Shown: positions 8,082 to 17,453 of the stretch, piece after piece
How the letters are laid out: every line of letters starts with the position of its first letter
Position numbering within the stretch: the first letter of the stretch is position 1
From: an uncultured bacterium
Lineage (GTDB): Bacteria > Patescibacteriota > Minisyncoccia > Phycocordibacterales > PALSA-1337
Reading direction: 5' to 3'
Assembly: GCA_903870315.1 (NCBI GenBank)
Contig: CAIQCJ010000001.1
Coordinates: forward strand, 1-42,702
Length of the DNA: 42,702 bases
Program-made: the position numbers and the translations under genes
Notes under the pieces: model-generated
Database searches by the model: none
What the model was told of the DNA's origin: nothing
Seen by the model: only the letters and a program-made list of their open reading frames with translations

Positions 8082-10055
8082 TTAAGTTTTTGGTTTTTGT
8101 TCAGGTCCCAGGGCTTCTTTTTTAGGTATAAGATTTTGTATGTCTAGAGCCAATGCCGCCCTTGCCACATCTTGATCTTTCTTTTTTATCCTACGCATCT
8201 TTTCATCGAGCTCAATTTTCTGTTTTTCAAGAGTAACAATGTTATCTTTTATAGATTCTAGGTTTTTAGTCTTTAGCAAAGATTCTACCTCAGCCCGTTT
8301 CTTTTCTGCTTCCTCGATTTGCTTATTAAGTTCAGCTTCTTTTTCACTATCATTTGATACGGTTAATAATCTAGACCTTAGGCTCTGCTCATTCTCTTTC
8401 ATCTTTTCCAAAATAGCAGGATCAGCAGCTGCATTATGAATTTCGAGTTGTTTTTTTGTTTCCTCATGTTCCTCAACTATTTTTTCCTTGTTTACTTCTG
8501 TATCAAGTTTGTATTTTACCTTACGGCGTGCAGGACTATTTACAAAAGCAGTAAATATAGATGGACGATCTAGACCTTCCAAATAAGTAGATTGCGCCTT
8601 CTTTGCGGCCTTTTCTGCATCAGTTGCCGCTGCTTCCGATGGGTAGTTACTTCTATCAATGGTTCCTATTTGTTTGACGGTGTCTTCGTGTTCTTTTATT
8701 TTTCGTGCTTGGTTTTTATCATACCTACTACCCGCTTTTGCAAGATTGTTATTTACTATTCTTGCAGCCTCTGGACTCCATTTTGATACAGTACTCAAAA
8801 CGGCTGGATTTGTGCGGAGCTTGCTTGCAGCAAGACTTCCTCCATATGTTATACCCCTTCCAGCAAAGCTAGCGGTCTTACTCTTCATTGTAGAGAAAGC
8901 CTTTGTTATCCACGTATTTGATAGGCCGGAGATCTTAGCGGCGCCTATAAGAGGAATATTTACTATGATTACTACGAAAGCCGCATTTATAAATACGGAT
9001 ATTGCCGTTGTCACAATCGTCGCTTCAGGAGCGGTTGGGTCAACCGACACATTTCCACCAAGCTTCATAGATATAAGTATTTGTAGGGCTGTATACAGAA
9101 GGAACATATATGCAGGCATGAAGATTAACTGACTCTTCAGATGAGTTGTAAACTCATCAGACAAAGACTTCATCCCTGGAAATATCCAGGAAGCAAACCA
9201 TATAGGAGAACAAGCTAAAATAAAGATAAGTAGAACGAGCCTTACTACAAAGGCAGCTGCTGCCACGATAAAACTCATTCCTAAGATAATCATTATTATT
9301 ATACCGACCACTTGCAAAAATATTATCTTGAAGGAGTTAGTTACGTCATTGTTTTTAGTGTCTGAATTTAGCCAACCACTGGCAAATATATTAGTGAAGT
9401 TTGTACTACCCATTACAATTGCAGAAAGACCTCCTTGGTATGGCTTACCGCTAATATTCAACATCTGAGCAGAAGAGCAGTTGTTAAAATCACTACCACC
9501 AACAGCACAACTATTAGATTGAGCCGATGGGTCTATACCACTGTATATCGACAAAGAGACCATGTTTGATGCATCTATCATTAATCCTACAAGGAAGAAA
9601 CTGAAGTTTATGAGTATACCAGCTATGATAATATCTTTTATAAGTTTTCCCATACCCTGATCTAGACCAAGTATCATCCTGAATGATGTATATAGAAGTG
9701 CAAAGATAATGAACATACCAGAAACGTCTCTTATTGTCTGCCAGACAACATAGACGCCAGTGGTATTTTGTATATAATCTTTTATGTGTAAAGTGAGATT
9801 GAGAGATATGTTCAAAAGCCCAGCAGCTAATGTTAGTAGAAAACCTACTACATGAAATATAGCCAGTAAAACAGTTGATATCAAGAACATACAAAAGTTC
9901 AGCACACTATCTATTCCAAAGAGGCTTGTTATAACACCACCCCCAGCATCATTACCACTCGTTGCTGCCACAACAAAATGTGTCGGCACGATCAAACCAA
10001 TAGCAACAACCACTAGTGCTAGCCATATGAATTTATTTTTGTGTCTATTGAACAT
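8082..10055 (-). CDS. virB6: VirB6/TrbL-like polytopic membrane protein
   Basis: A 657-residue protein with a signal-like first helix (about 9-29) and at least six more hydrophobic segments before residue 400, including a stretch where a charged or polar central loop interrupts long helices, as in VirB6/TrbL channel proteins. From about residue 430 to the end the sequence is highly charged and heptad-like (Glu/Lys/Gln-rich), predicting a long coiled coil in the cytosol. VirB6 forms the inner-membrane channel of T4SS. Gene order (VirB6-like, helper, PrgI, VirB4) supports the call. The coiled-coil tail of more than 200 residues is not part of classical VirB6. Confidence 0.82.
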   Translation of the reverse strand: MFNRHKNKFIWLALVVVAIGLIVPTHFVVAATSGNDAGGGVITSLFGIDSVLNFCMFLISTVLLAIFHVVGFLLTLAAGLLNISLNLTLHIKDYIQNTTGVYVVWQTIRDVSGMFIIFALLYTSFRMILGLDQGMGKLIKDIIIAGILINFSFFLVGLMIDASNMVSLSIYSGIDPSAQSNSCAVGGSDFNNCSSAQMLNISGKPYQGGLSAIVMGSTNFTNIFASGWLNSDTKNNDVTNSFKIIFLQVVGIIIMIILGMSFIVAAAAFVVRLVLLIFILACSPIWFASWIFPGMKSLSDEFTTHLKSQLIFMPAYMFLLYTALQILISMKLGGNVSVDPTAPEATIVTTAISVFINAAFVVIIVNIPLIGAAKISGLSNTWITKAFSTMKSKTASFAGRGITYGGSLAASKLRTNPAVLSTVSKWSPEAARIVNNNLAKAGSRYDKNQARKIKEHEDTVKQIGTIDRSNYPSEAAATDAEKAAKKAQSTYLEGLDRPSIFTAFVNSPARRKVKYKLDTEVNKEKIVEEHEETKKQLEIHNAAADPAILEKMKENEQSLRSRLLTVSNDSEKEAELNKQIEEAEKKRAEVESLLKTKNLESIKDNIVTLEKQKIELDEKMRRIKKKDQDVARAALALDIQNLIPKKEALGPEQKPKT

Positions 10056-10060
10056 ATTTT

Positions 10061-11668
10061 TTAGTATGTAGTAGGTATAACAACACCATTACAGTATGTG
10101 CTGTAGTTATTTGCTGTCGAGTTGACACCGCTTGCTGTACTTTGGGCATTTTGTAGATCTTGTTTTGATTGGTCTAATCCCCCACCAGATTGTAGTTCTG
10201 TAGCTACGGTTGCAGCTGCTGTGGCGCTCGACACACCAGCAGATGAATTTGAAGTAAGTTGCATATTTACACTTTGCGCTTGAGCGAGTTTAGCGTAACC
10301 ATCTGCGGCTTTCTGGTTCAGATAACTAAGCAAGGATTGTATCTGGTTCTGCAGAGTGCTATCTATGGATGTTAGATCAGATTGGATAGTCGACATTGGT
10401 TGGGCTACATTTTGTCGGTATATTACGCCAGTGTTTGGTGGTATAGCAGCAAGCGCATTGTATTTGGTTGTTAGGCAAGTTTTTGCTGAATTGAGATTTG
10501 TCTGACTACCTTCTATTATAGAAACAGAGCTATCATAGTTCGATTTGTATTCTTGTATGACACCTATCATGTCACCACTTTGGCTGTATATAGAAGATGC
10601 TGAGTTTGTACTACTTGCTAGGGTTGAGTTATATATCTGGCTTGTATAAGAAGGGCTACCACCGCTACCGCTACTCATAGAGCGAAGACCACCACCCAAT
10701 ACTTGCATGACCATCTGTGACACAAGAGCGTCTATAATAGCGTTTATGTTGTTTGCAAGGTTTAGTTTATCTATTGGCATTCCAAGGGTTTTACTCAAAC
10801 TACTAGATATGGCCGATCCAGGAGTCTCAGTAGTACAGTTCTGTGGAGGAGGAGCTGGCGGTCCAACCAGGTTTTTTGGAGCTGGATTGTTGACTGTTTT
10901 TGCACCAGATGCGTCTATATATGTGCCACCTACGGGAACTGGTGTACACTTTTGCCAAGACATAAGTCCACTTCCAAGAGAAAGGTCGAAGTTCACAGAG
11001 CTCTTTTTCATAGCTATGCTTGCTTGTACATCGGACACAGCGGAGTGGTATGAGAAGAATGGGTCGTTTTGAGGGTCTGTCATGACGGAGTTGAATGCTG
11101 GCCAGCCACCTTGACTGAAGTTACCATTCATAAAGCCTTTTATGTTTTGACCATTGACGTTTATGTTGTTTGGTATATTCTTGGCATTGTTTACGACGGT
11201 CCTTATTGTACATATATATTTTCCTTGTGTTGTACCGGCCGCACCCAGAGCCAAGTTAGCGCGTAGGTTGATACTGAAAGGAGAACAAAGTTGTGACAAT
11301 ATACCAGTCTCAGCGATAAATTGACCAGTGACTTGGTCAGCTGCGTCCATAAAGAAGCCACTTGGGTTCGTCAAGAACGAAGGACTACCTTTGAAACCAG
11401 TATTTATCCAGTTTATGACACTAGCTGTTAGTTGGTTCAAGATAGCGTTTGCTATGGCTGTTGCAAGACGATCCAAGACGAAGTTTTTCAGCTTCTCCAA
11501 GAGATGGTTTACAGAGTTCATGATACCGGTTGGACTGGTATCAGCGACTACTGTGACGGGCCATGCAGCTGAAGCTTTTTCTGGAACCAAGACTTGCACA
11601 TAAGCAAATACAATTGTGAAAAGTAGTACAGAGCAGATTATTTTTTTGTATTGTTCTTTTATTGTCAT
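10061..11668 (-). CDS. Large exported protein of the T4SS-like cluster
   Basis: A 535-residue protein with a clear signal peptide cleaved near KASAA (about residue 35). The first half contains amphipathic helices (FVLDRLATAIANAILNQLTA) and several Cys, Pro and Gly residues; the second half is Ser/Thr/Gln/Asn-rich and helical, with repeated SAKT/LNSAK/LNQKAADGYAKL-type segments. I do not recognise a family, though proteins of this design recur next to VirB6-like genes in Parcubacteria. The stop is 5 bp before the VirB6-like start. A role as an exported structural partner of VirB6, in the manner of VirB5/TrbJ, is only a guess from position. Confidence 0.72.
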   Translation of the reverse strand: MTIKEQYKKIICSVLLFTIVFAYVQVLVPEKASAAWPVTVVADTSPTGIMNSVNHLLEKLKNFVLDRLATAIANAILNQLTASVINWINTGFKGSPSFLTNPSGFFMDAADQVTGQFIAETGILSQLCSPFSINLRANLALGAAGTTQGKYICTIRTVVNNAKNIPNNINVNGQNIKGFMNGNFSQGGWPAFNSVMTDPQNDPFFSYHSAVSDVQASIAMKKSSVNFDLSLGSGLMSWQKCTPVPVGGTYIDASGAKTVNNPAPKNLVGPPAPPPQNCTTETPGSAISSSLSKTLGMPIDKLNLANNINAIIDALVSQMVMQVLGGGLRSMSSGSGGSPSYTSQIYNSTLASSTNSASSIYSQSGDMIGVIQEYKSNYDSSVSIIEGSQTNLNSAKTCLTTKYNALAAIPPNTGVIYRQNVAQPMSTIQSDLTSIDSTLQNQIQSLLSYLNQKAADGYAKLAQAQSVNMQLTSNSSAGVSSATAAATVATELQSGGGLDQSKQDLQNAQSTASGVNSTANNYSTYCNGVVIPTTY

Positions 11669-11677
11669 ATGCTTATA

Positions 11678-12541
11678 TTATTGACTAGGGATAGGCACTG
11701 ATATGGTTATATTGTTTGTATTGAAATACCCCTGTAAATTCAGAAGGTTTGTGTTTATCCTTTGTAACGCAGGAATTTCTTGGCTTATAGCTGCGAGACC
11801 AGTAACAGGATCGCTGTCTACATGGCGTAATGATTGTGCATTGAATAACTCCATACCCAAACCATTTATAAGTTCGAGGTGGTATTGGCTGGCGGATTTT
11901 GGTACAGGAGTTTCGAGCAGCGAGCTTATTGCTTTTTTATACCCATCTATGATCGGGTCTATCTTCTTCAGAATAGTCATATCTGCTTTATCGAAAGCAT
12001 TTTGAGCTATTACAGCTTCATTTTCTGGTGGTATCGCTAAGGCCAATATTTGACCTAAAGACTGAGCATAAGCACCAGCTGATGTTGGGGAGTCACTTAC
12101 TGTCTTGATGTCTTCTGTGTAATAAACCTTTGGGGTACCGACGTTGGAAAGACTATTTGAGGCTAGCTTGCTTGCTACGGTGTTTATGGTCGATGAATCA
12201 CTATCAACACCCGCCTGATACATCTGTGCGTAAGTTACCAAGAAGTTCCTACCTAGAATGTCAGTATTTGTCAGAACTTCAGGCGACGAGCTTGAGTTCG
12301 AAGAGGAGGCCATATCAGTATTATAGTATTTTGTAGAAGAACCAGCTACCTCATAAAAGGACTTCTGCCAGTCAGTGCTTGTCGATACGTCTTGTTGTGT
12401 TGTAGTTATGTTGGCAGATAAGTCTTTGGTCTCCGATCCATTATTTGGAAATCCATAGACGAATACAAGAGTAACTATCACGACCAAAAAGCATATCACA
12501 GATATCACAACAGTCTGCCTATTCCTGGGTATGATTGGCAT
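11678..12541 (-). CDS. Membrane-anchored exported protein, first gene of T4SS-like cluster
   Basis: I place the start at the ATG at 12541 (287 residues), because translation further upstream runs through AT-rich intergenic DNA and gives an implausible hydrophobic leader. The product has one membrane helix (about 11-31) followed by an external domain of about 250 residues that is helical and Ser/Thr/Asn-rich near the start. No family is recognised. It precedes the large exported protein by 9 bp and follows the UbiA-like gene by 65 bp, so it may begin a transcript of its own or continue the upstream one. Confidence 0.7.
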   Translation of the reverse strand: MPIIPRNRQTVVISVICFLVVIVTLVFVYGFPNNGSETKDLSANITTTQQDVSTSTDWQKSFYEVAGSSTKYYNTDMASSSNSSSSPEVLTNTDILGRNFLVTYAQMYQAGVDSDSSTINTVASKLASNSLSNVGTPKVYYTEDIKTVSDSPTSAGAYAQSLGQILALAIPPENEAVIAQNAFDKADMTILKKIDPIIDGYKKAISSLLETPVPKSASQYHLELINGLGMELFNAQSLRHVDSDPVTGLAAISQEIPALQRINTNLLNLQGYFNTNNITISVPIPSQ

Positions 12542-12606
12542 AATACTCAAAGTATTATACCAGATAATATAATATCCAGCCCTAAAGTTATTAACAGAAG
12601 TGCATA

Positions 12607-14232
12607 TCAGGACACCCTCAAGATTAACAAGAGCAATAAGATAGCAGAAAAATATAAAATAAATAGTGGATATTCTTTGTAAGGTCTTTTTGTACAGAAG
12701 AAATATGTAGCTAACCCCCAAGTTATAGATAGTGGATACAAAATAGGTTTCTGTAACAAGATTGCGACTATGACATAAGTCAATCCACTGGCGATACCTA
12801 CTATTCGTGGACCCCATACAGCACCAAACATGACGGGTATGGTCCTAATACCAGTTTTCGAATCACCTTCTAAGTCCTTCAAATCCCTTATATGTGACCA
12901 CAAGAAAGTGATTAGTGTCACAGAAAATACAATCTGTATTGGTAATGTAGAGAAAAGCTTAGAGTTTGAAAATGTGAAGAAACCAGCTATGAACATGGCT
13001 ACACAGTTGAGACTTATTATAAGAGATGACAACACAGGGACTTTTTTCAAGCGTGTTGGTGGCATAGAGTATGTGTAATAAAAGGCCAGAAAAGCAATTA
13101 TGCAAAAGAAAGCATAATATCCAGATGTATAGGCACTCAGAAGAGATATTATCAAGAACATAATACCGGCTTCCCGGAGGGTTTTTTTATTTACAGAACC
13201 ACTTGTTAGCGGTCTATCTGGGCAATTTATCAGATCGGTGTCTATGTCGGCGATGTCGTTTGTGCACACAGAGAACATCCATGCTGAGTATATGGACAAC
13301 AACAGACACATAAACACAACAAGGTCATTCCAAGAAAATATAGACCAAGGAGATAGTTGCCAGGCCAGATACATACCAGCCCCAGCCATAAGCCAGTAGT
13401 GTAGTACCCGTTCAGGTCTAGAGTTTTTGATAATTGATAATAATATATCTTTTTCGTTCAACAAGAACCATAAAGAGCCAAGTATGAATATAAGAATTAT
13501 GTATATGCGCGCCATCATAAAATCAAAACCGGTGTCTATCATAGCTGTTTCTGACTCATATTGTAGATTTCCACTTATATTGTTTGTCAGTGTAGATGAA
13601 TGTGTGACAGATTCTATTATCGGAGTGGCAGGACTACCTACGCTTGTATTTAATATGAACAAAAAGCTCGGCGCCGAAAACATAACAAAAATAAGAGTAT
13701 ATAATCCAAATGTCATTATCAATGATTTCCATAGATACTTCTTTGTGGCATAGAGTATGATCACTGATATCAACAAGACTATGGCTATTTCTATACGTAT
13801 ACCGATGGTCGCTCCAGGTCCTTGGTTACCGAAGAATGTAAGAAATGAATGTGTGAGTTGTGTACTATTTTGGAATAGATATGTCATTCTGAATCCTTTA
13901 CCAACACTTAATACAAGGTCTAATATAGGAGCAATCCATGTGGCCAAGAAAGCAAACAATATACCTACAGGCAAAGATTTTCTCCATTCCGGAAGTATGG
14001 TCCAGAAATATATCATTAGTATGATAGACAAAGACAGGAACCAGAGAGAAAGGTGTATCAAAGATATATTCTCTGTCGCCATGATTCCATTTGGGGTCGG
14101 ATTTGATATTGATTCGAGGAATATTCTACCCAAGATAAGGGTGCTAAAAGATATTATCCATTGAATAGGACTTATTTCTATCTTCTCTAAAAATATTTTT
14201 ATTCTACCCAGAATGTCCTGTATTTTTTTCAT
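12607..14232 (-). CDS. UbiA-superfamily prenyltransferase with extra N-terminal membrane domain
   Basis: The C-terminal half (about 275-541) carries both Asp-rich motifs of UbiA-type intramembrane prenyltransferases: NDIADIDTD at 325-333, followed by the family's NCPDRPLTSG, and DLKDLEGD at 450-457 followed by GIRTIP. These bind the diphosphate of a polyprenyl donor through Mg2+, so the enzyme should attach a prenyl chain to a lipid or aromatic acceptor. UbiA enzymes are usually near 300 residues; the first 270 residues here add about seven further membrane helices of unknown type. The acceptor is unknown. It follows rsmA by 14 bp. Confidence 0.85.
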   Translation of the reverse strand: MKKIQDILGRIKIFLEKIEISPIQWIISFSTLILGRIFLESISNPTPNGIMATENISLIHLSLWFLSLSIILMIYFWTILPEWRKSLPVGILFAFLATWIAPILDLVLSVGKGFRMTYLFQNSTQLTHSFLTFFGNQGPGATIGIRIEIAIVLLISVIILYATKKYLWKSLIMTFGLYTLIFVMFSAPSFLFILNTSVGSPATPIIESVTHSSTLTNNISGNLQYESETAMIDTGFDFMMARIYIILIFILGSLWFLLNEKDILLSIIKNSRPERVLHYWLMAGAGMYLAWQLSPWSIFSWNDLVVFMCLLLSIYSAWMFSVCTNDIADIDTDLINCPDRPLTSGSVNKKTLREAGIMFLIISLLSAYTSGYYAFFCIIAFLAFYYTYSMPPTRLKKVPVLSSLIISLNCVAMFIAGFFTFSNSKLFSTLPIQIVFSVTLITFLWSHIRDLKDLEGDSKTGIRTIPVMFGAVWGPRIVGIASGLTYVIVAILLQKPILYPLSITWGLATYFFCTKRPYKEYPLFILYFSAILLLLLILRVS

Positions 14233-14246
14233 AGTAAGATATAAAT

Positions 14247-15098
14247 CTATTTAATCCCTTTTGTAATATTTATCCAGTCTTCCATAACCATATCTTCTGA
14301 ACGAATTTTTCCATCCAAAGATAGATTTTTCCATATAGTATCAAGTTTCAGATGATCACACACTCTCTCCAGGTTTCTTCTAGCGTATTTTCTCTTATGC
14401 GCGAAACCAGCGTGGACAATATCAAAAAAACGTTTTATCTCATCTTCTGCTGGTTGTTTACTAGACATACCAGAGAATCTGTTTACAGATATGTCTTCTA
14501 TTGCCAATACAGCAGAGTCTACATTTGGTGCTGGTACGAAAGCTCCTCTTGGTACTATGGTTACAACATAAGGTGTTCCGAAAGCCTTTATGGATATAGA
14601 CAGGATGCTCTCTTTCTTGTCTCTTGCCACTATACGTTCAGCAACCTCCTTCTGTACTAGAAGGATCATTCTGTTTGGACGTGGAGAGTATTCTAGGAAC
14701 TTTTCTAATATAGCTCCAGTTATATAGTAAGGTATATTGGCGACTATCACATAATTACCGTCAACTATCTTATGTCCGACATCATTAGCGGTTACCATCT
14801 CCCCCTCTAAGACATCACCCACCTTCAAGATAAGACGCTTTTCAGATATTTCAGATGAAAATCTTCCCGTAAGAACATCACAAGCACGTGCATCTTTCTC
14901 TATAGCTATCACTTTTACTCCGGTTTTCAATAGAGCTTCAGTTAATATGCCAGTCCCAGGGCCAATCTCAAGGACGACTTCGTCTGCTGAGAGTTTGGCA
15001 GCAGCTATTATTTTTTTTAAAGCTGATGGCGAATTTAGAAAATGTTGACCAAGGGATTTTTTTGCTCGCAGACCAGGGTTTGGTTTATGTTCAGTCAT
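14247..15098 (-). CDS. rsmA: 16S rRNA (adenine1518-N6/adenine1519-N6)-dimethyltransferase
   Basis: The 283-residue product dimethylates two adjacent adenines in the 3' terminal hairpin of 16S rRNA using S-adenosylmethionine. It shows KKSLGQHFL at the start, the SAM-binding GPGTG loop in EIGPGTGILT, an acidic strand end (IAIEKD), and the catalytic NIPYYI motif. I chose the ATG at 15098 (MTEHKPNPGL) over the upstream in-frame start because family members begin about 15 residues before the GQHFL block. It lies 59 bp after the helicase gene and 14 bp before the UbiA-like gene. Confidence 0.95.
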   Translation of the reverse strand: MTEHKPNPGLRAKKSLGQHFLNSPSALKKIIAAAKLSADEVVLEIGPGTGILTEALLKTGVKVIAIEKDARACDVLTGRFSSEISEKRLILKVGDVLEGEMVTANDVGHKIVDGNYVIVANIPYYITGAILEKFLEYSPRPNRMILLVQKEVAERIVARDKKESILSISIKAFGTPYVVTIVPRGAFVPAPNVDSAVLAIEDISVNRFSGMSSKQPAEDEIKRFFDIVHAGFAHKRKYARRNLERVCDHLKLDTIWKNLSLDGKIRSEDMVMEDWINITKGIK

Positions 15099-15157
15099 AG
15101 CAACATCATACACAAACTGAAGTGAAATTACTAAATACACACGAGAGTTTTTTGTGT

Positions 15158-17191
15158 CTAAAAATCTATAAATATTGCTTTTGCACCACTTGGTTTTTCT
15201 GGAATAGCTTCCTCTATCAACCCTTTTTCTATATCGGCGATGAATTCCGATGGTGTACTTACTCTCTGTGCTCCATAGACAGTGCGGATGATTGCATTAC
15301 TCAAGAAAAGTTTCTTTTTCGCTCTAGTCAACGCTACGTAGAACAATCTACGTTCCTCTTCCTCACCGGCTTTGTCTATCTCAGCGTCATTCATATGTTT
15401 AAATGGGAACAAGTCTTGTTCTAAGCCGGCGATGAACACATATTCAAACTCCAATCCTTTTGCAGCGTGTACGGTCATAAGTTTTACGGCGTCAGTCTCT
15501 TTTTTCAGCTCATCTTGGTCGGTTGCAAGCGCAGCATTTTCTAAAAAGGCTTCGATAGCTCGATTTGGCTCTTGTGGGTTGTTATTTTCACCTTGCATCT
15601 TTTCCTTTACGCTTTCTGTTTGATTATATTGCGCGGCTACGGTTACAAGCTCGCGGACGTTGAGTAAACGTTCTTCATCATCCCCCACCCCTTCGCGGTA
15701 TAGACGCTCTATACCGGTTTCTTGAATAACGAATTTTACGGCTTCACTTGGCTTTTTTTCGGCTATTTCTGTGCGTATATCATCAAGGAGTTTCCAAAAT
15801 CCAGTAAGTTTGGTACGTACAGCTGGTGGCAATGCAGAACCCATATTTCCGTTACCGGGAGTATTGTTTCCAGCGCCGGCTTCACTCAGGATCTTCGCCA
15901 AAGTTACCTTCCCTATTCCGCGTGGCGGAACGTTTATAATACGAGCAATATCACCCCAGCTGTCTCTGTTTAAAGCTGCACGAATATAAGAGATGACATC
16001 CTTCACCTCTTTTCTCTCGAAGAATTTCACACCAAGAAGCTGATATGGTATCTGTTTATTGATAAACGACTCCTCCAATACGCGCGATTGGAAATTTGCA
16101 CGATACAGAACAGCAATTTCGCTTGGTGAAGTTCCGTTGGCGATAAGTTCACGCGCTTTGTCGGCGATAGATCGCGCCTCCTCAGTTTCGCTGTATGAGA
16201 TGATAAGGGCGATTTTCTCTCCGTGATCATTGTCTGTGTAGAGGTTTTTTTCACGACGCATGCTGTTTTTCTCTATAACAGAATTTGCAGCTGAAAGTAT
16301 GGTCTTAGTTGACCTATAGTTTTTTTCGAGTGTTACAACAGTCGCTTCAGGATAGTCTTTCTCGAAATTTAGGATATTTTCTATGGTTGCACCTCTCCAG
16401 GAATAGATATTTTGGTCGACATCACCGACGACGCATATATTTCGACCCATTTCAGCAAGAGCACGTGCGATCTTATATTGGACGCGGTTGGTATCTTGAT
16501 ATTCGTCAATATGAATGTATTTCCAAACATGATTATAATGATTTCTTACATCAGGATTTCCAAGAAGTTGGGCTGTTTTTAGAAGGAGATCATCGAAGTC
16601 TAAAGATTTTTCGCGAGACAGAATATTTTCATATTTTTCCCAGATATTTGCTACCATTTCCTCGATAAAACCTTTTGCATTGTCAAGATATTCTAAGCGA
16701 TTCATACCATCACCTTTGGCGCGAGAAATCATATTCAAAATAGTTCCAGGATCGTGAGTCTTGGGATCTACTGAACATTGTTCCATCGATTCTTTTATAG
16801 CTCGTCGTGAATCACCACGATCATATATAGTGAAATGTCTTGTCAGCCCAAGAAGCCGAGCATTTTCGCGGATGATATGTACACCAAGAGCATGAAAAGT
16901 GCTTATGAAAGGCCTTTCTTGCATGGAAATAGGCCTATTTATAGACTTGTCTTCATATAGAAGTGTGCTTACACGACCTTTCATTTCGTTTGCGGCTTTG
17001 TTGGTGAAGGTTATAGCTAAAATCTCCTGTGGTGCCACACCTTTCTTGATAAGGTTCAAAATACGGTGCGTGATTACCTTTGTCTTTCCAGATCCAGCCC
17101 CGGCGATGATGAGAAGTGGCCCGTCAGTAGTCTCTACAGCTTTTTGTTGTTCGGGGTTTAGTTTCCCTGAGTTTTTTGAGTAATTTTCCAT
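15158..17191 (-). CDS. pcrA: UvrD/PcrA/Rep-family DNA helicase
   Basis: A 677-residue SF1A helicase that unwinds DNA 3' to 5' in repair and replication restart. Visible motifs are the Q-motif region LNPEQQKAV, Walker A AGAGSGKT (30-37), motif Ia TFTNKAANEM, motif II DEYQDTN, motif III GDVDQNIYSWRGA, motif IV LEKNYRST, motif V LMTVHAAKGLEFEYVF and motif VI VALTRAKKKL. It is a little shorter than typical PcrA (near 730). It is transcribed divergently from the LysM/M23 gene. A TATACT hexamer lies 9 nt before its ATG, so the mRNA may be nearly leaderless. Confidence 0.93.
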   Translation of the reverse strand: MENYSKNSGKLNPEQQKAVETTDGPLLIIAGAGSGKTKVITHRILNLIKKGVAPQEILAITFTNKAANEMKGRVSTLLYEDKSINRPISMQERPFISTFHALGVHIIRENARLLGLTRHFTIYDRGDSRRAIKESMEQCSVDPKTHDPGTILNMISRAKGDGMNRLEYLDNAKGFIEEMVANIWEKYENILSREKSLDFDDLLLKTAQLLGNPDVRNHYNHVWKYIHIDEYQDTNRVQYKIARALAEMGRNICVVGDVDQNIYSWRGATIENILNFEKDYPEATVVTLEKNYRSTKTILSAANSVIEKNSMRREKNLYTDNDHGEKIALIISYSETEEARSIADKARELIANGTSPSEIAVLYRANFQSRVLEESFINKQIPYQLLGVKFFERKEVKDVISYIRAALNRDSWGDIARIINVPPRGIGKVTLAKILSEAGAGNNTPGNGNMGSALPPAVRTKLTGFWKLLDDIRTEIAEKKPSEAVKFVIQETGIERLYREGVGDDEERLLNVRELVTVAAQYNQTESVKEKMQGENNNPQEPNRAIEAFLENAALATDQDELKKETDAVKLMTVHAAKGLEFEYVFIAGLEQDLFPFKHMNDAEIDKAGEEEERRLFYVALTRAKKKLFLSNAIIRTVYGAQRVSTPSEFIADIEKGLIEEAIPEKPSGAKAIFIDF

Positions 17192-17200
17192 AGATATGGG

Positions 17201-17206
17201 AGTATA
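17201..17206 (-). promoter_or_regulatory. Probable -10 of pcrA, near-leaderless
   Basis: Read on the minus strand this is TATACT, overlapping TGCTAATAT, an extended -10-like string. It ends 9 nt before the ATG at 17191, leaving room for only a few nucleotides of leader. No good -35 hexamer is visible. Confidence 0.4.
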
Positions 17207-17239
17207 TTAGCACGGCATCCATGTGTATGTTGTTTTTGT

Positions 17240-17276
17240 AACAATAAACATTGACTATATGTCAATGTTTATTGTT
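17240..17276. repeat. Perfect 16-bp inverted repeat in divergent intergenic region
   Basis: AACAATAAACATTGAC, a 5-base spacer TATAT, then its exact reverse complement. It sits between the divergent pcrA and LysM/M23 genes, about 26 bp before the TTGACA of the M23 promoter. There is no T-run on either side, so it is a poor terminator and looks more like an operator or the end of a former small element. Confidence 0.75.
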
Positions 17277-17301
17277 GTTAACATGTTGTACACATTGCTC
17301 A

Positions 17302-17329
17302 TTGACAATCAGTTCACCTCTGCTAATCT
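17302..17329 (+). promoter_or_regulatory. Sigma70-type promoter for LysM/M23 gene
   Basis: TTGACA at 17302-17307, a 16-bp spacer, and TAATCT at 17324-17329 with an extended TGC just before it. Transcription would begin near 17336, leaving a leader of about 118 nt. Confidence 0.6.
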
Positions 17330-17453
17330 GTTAAGGTTACCTTTAGTCTTATACCATATATTTGGCTCAGTTAGGGCTTTTTATACTAGAAGTAACATTC
17401 ACAGTACTGACGTAATGAAATCATAGCTATCTTGCAGAAAGAAAAAATATGTT

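Noticed and set aside
17240-17276. Inverted repeat as a terminator
   Set aside because: It lacks a T-run on both strands and lies upstream of both divergent genes.
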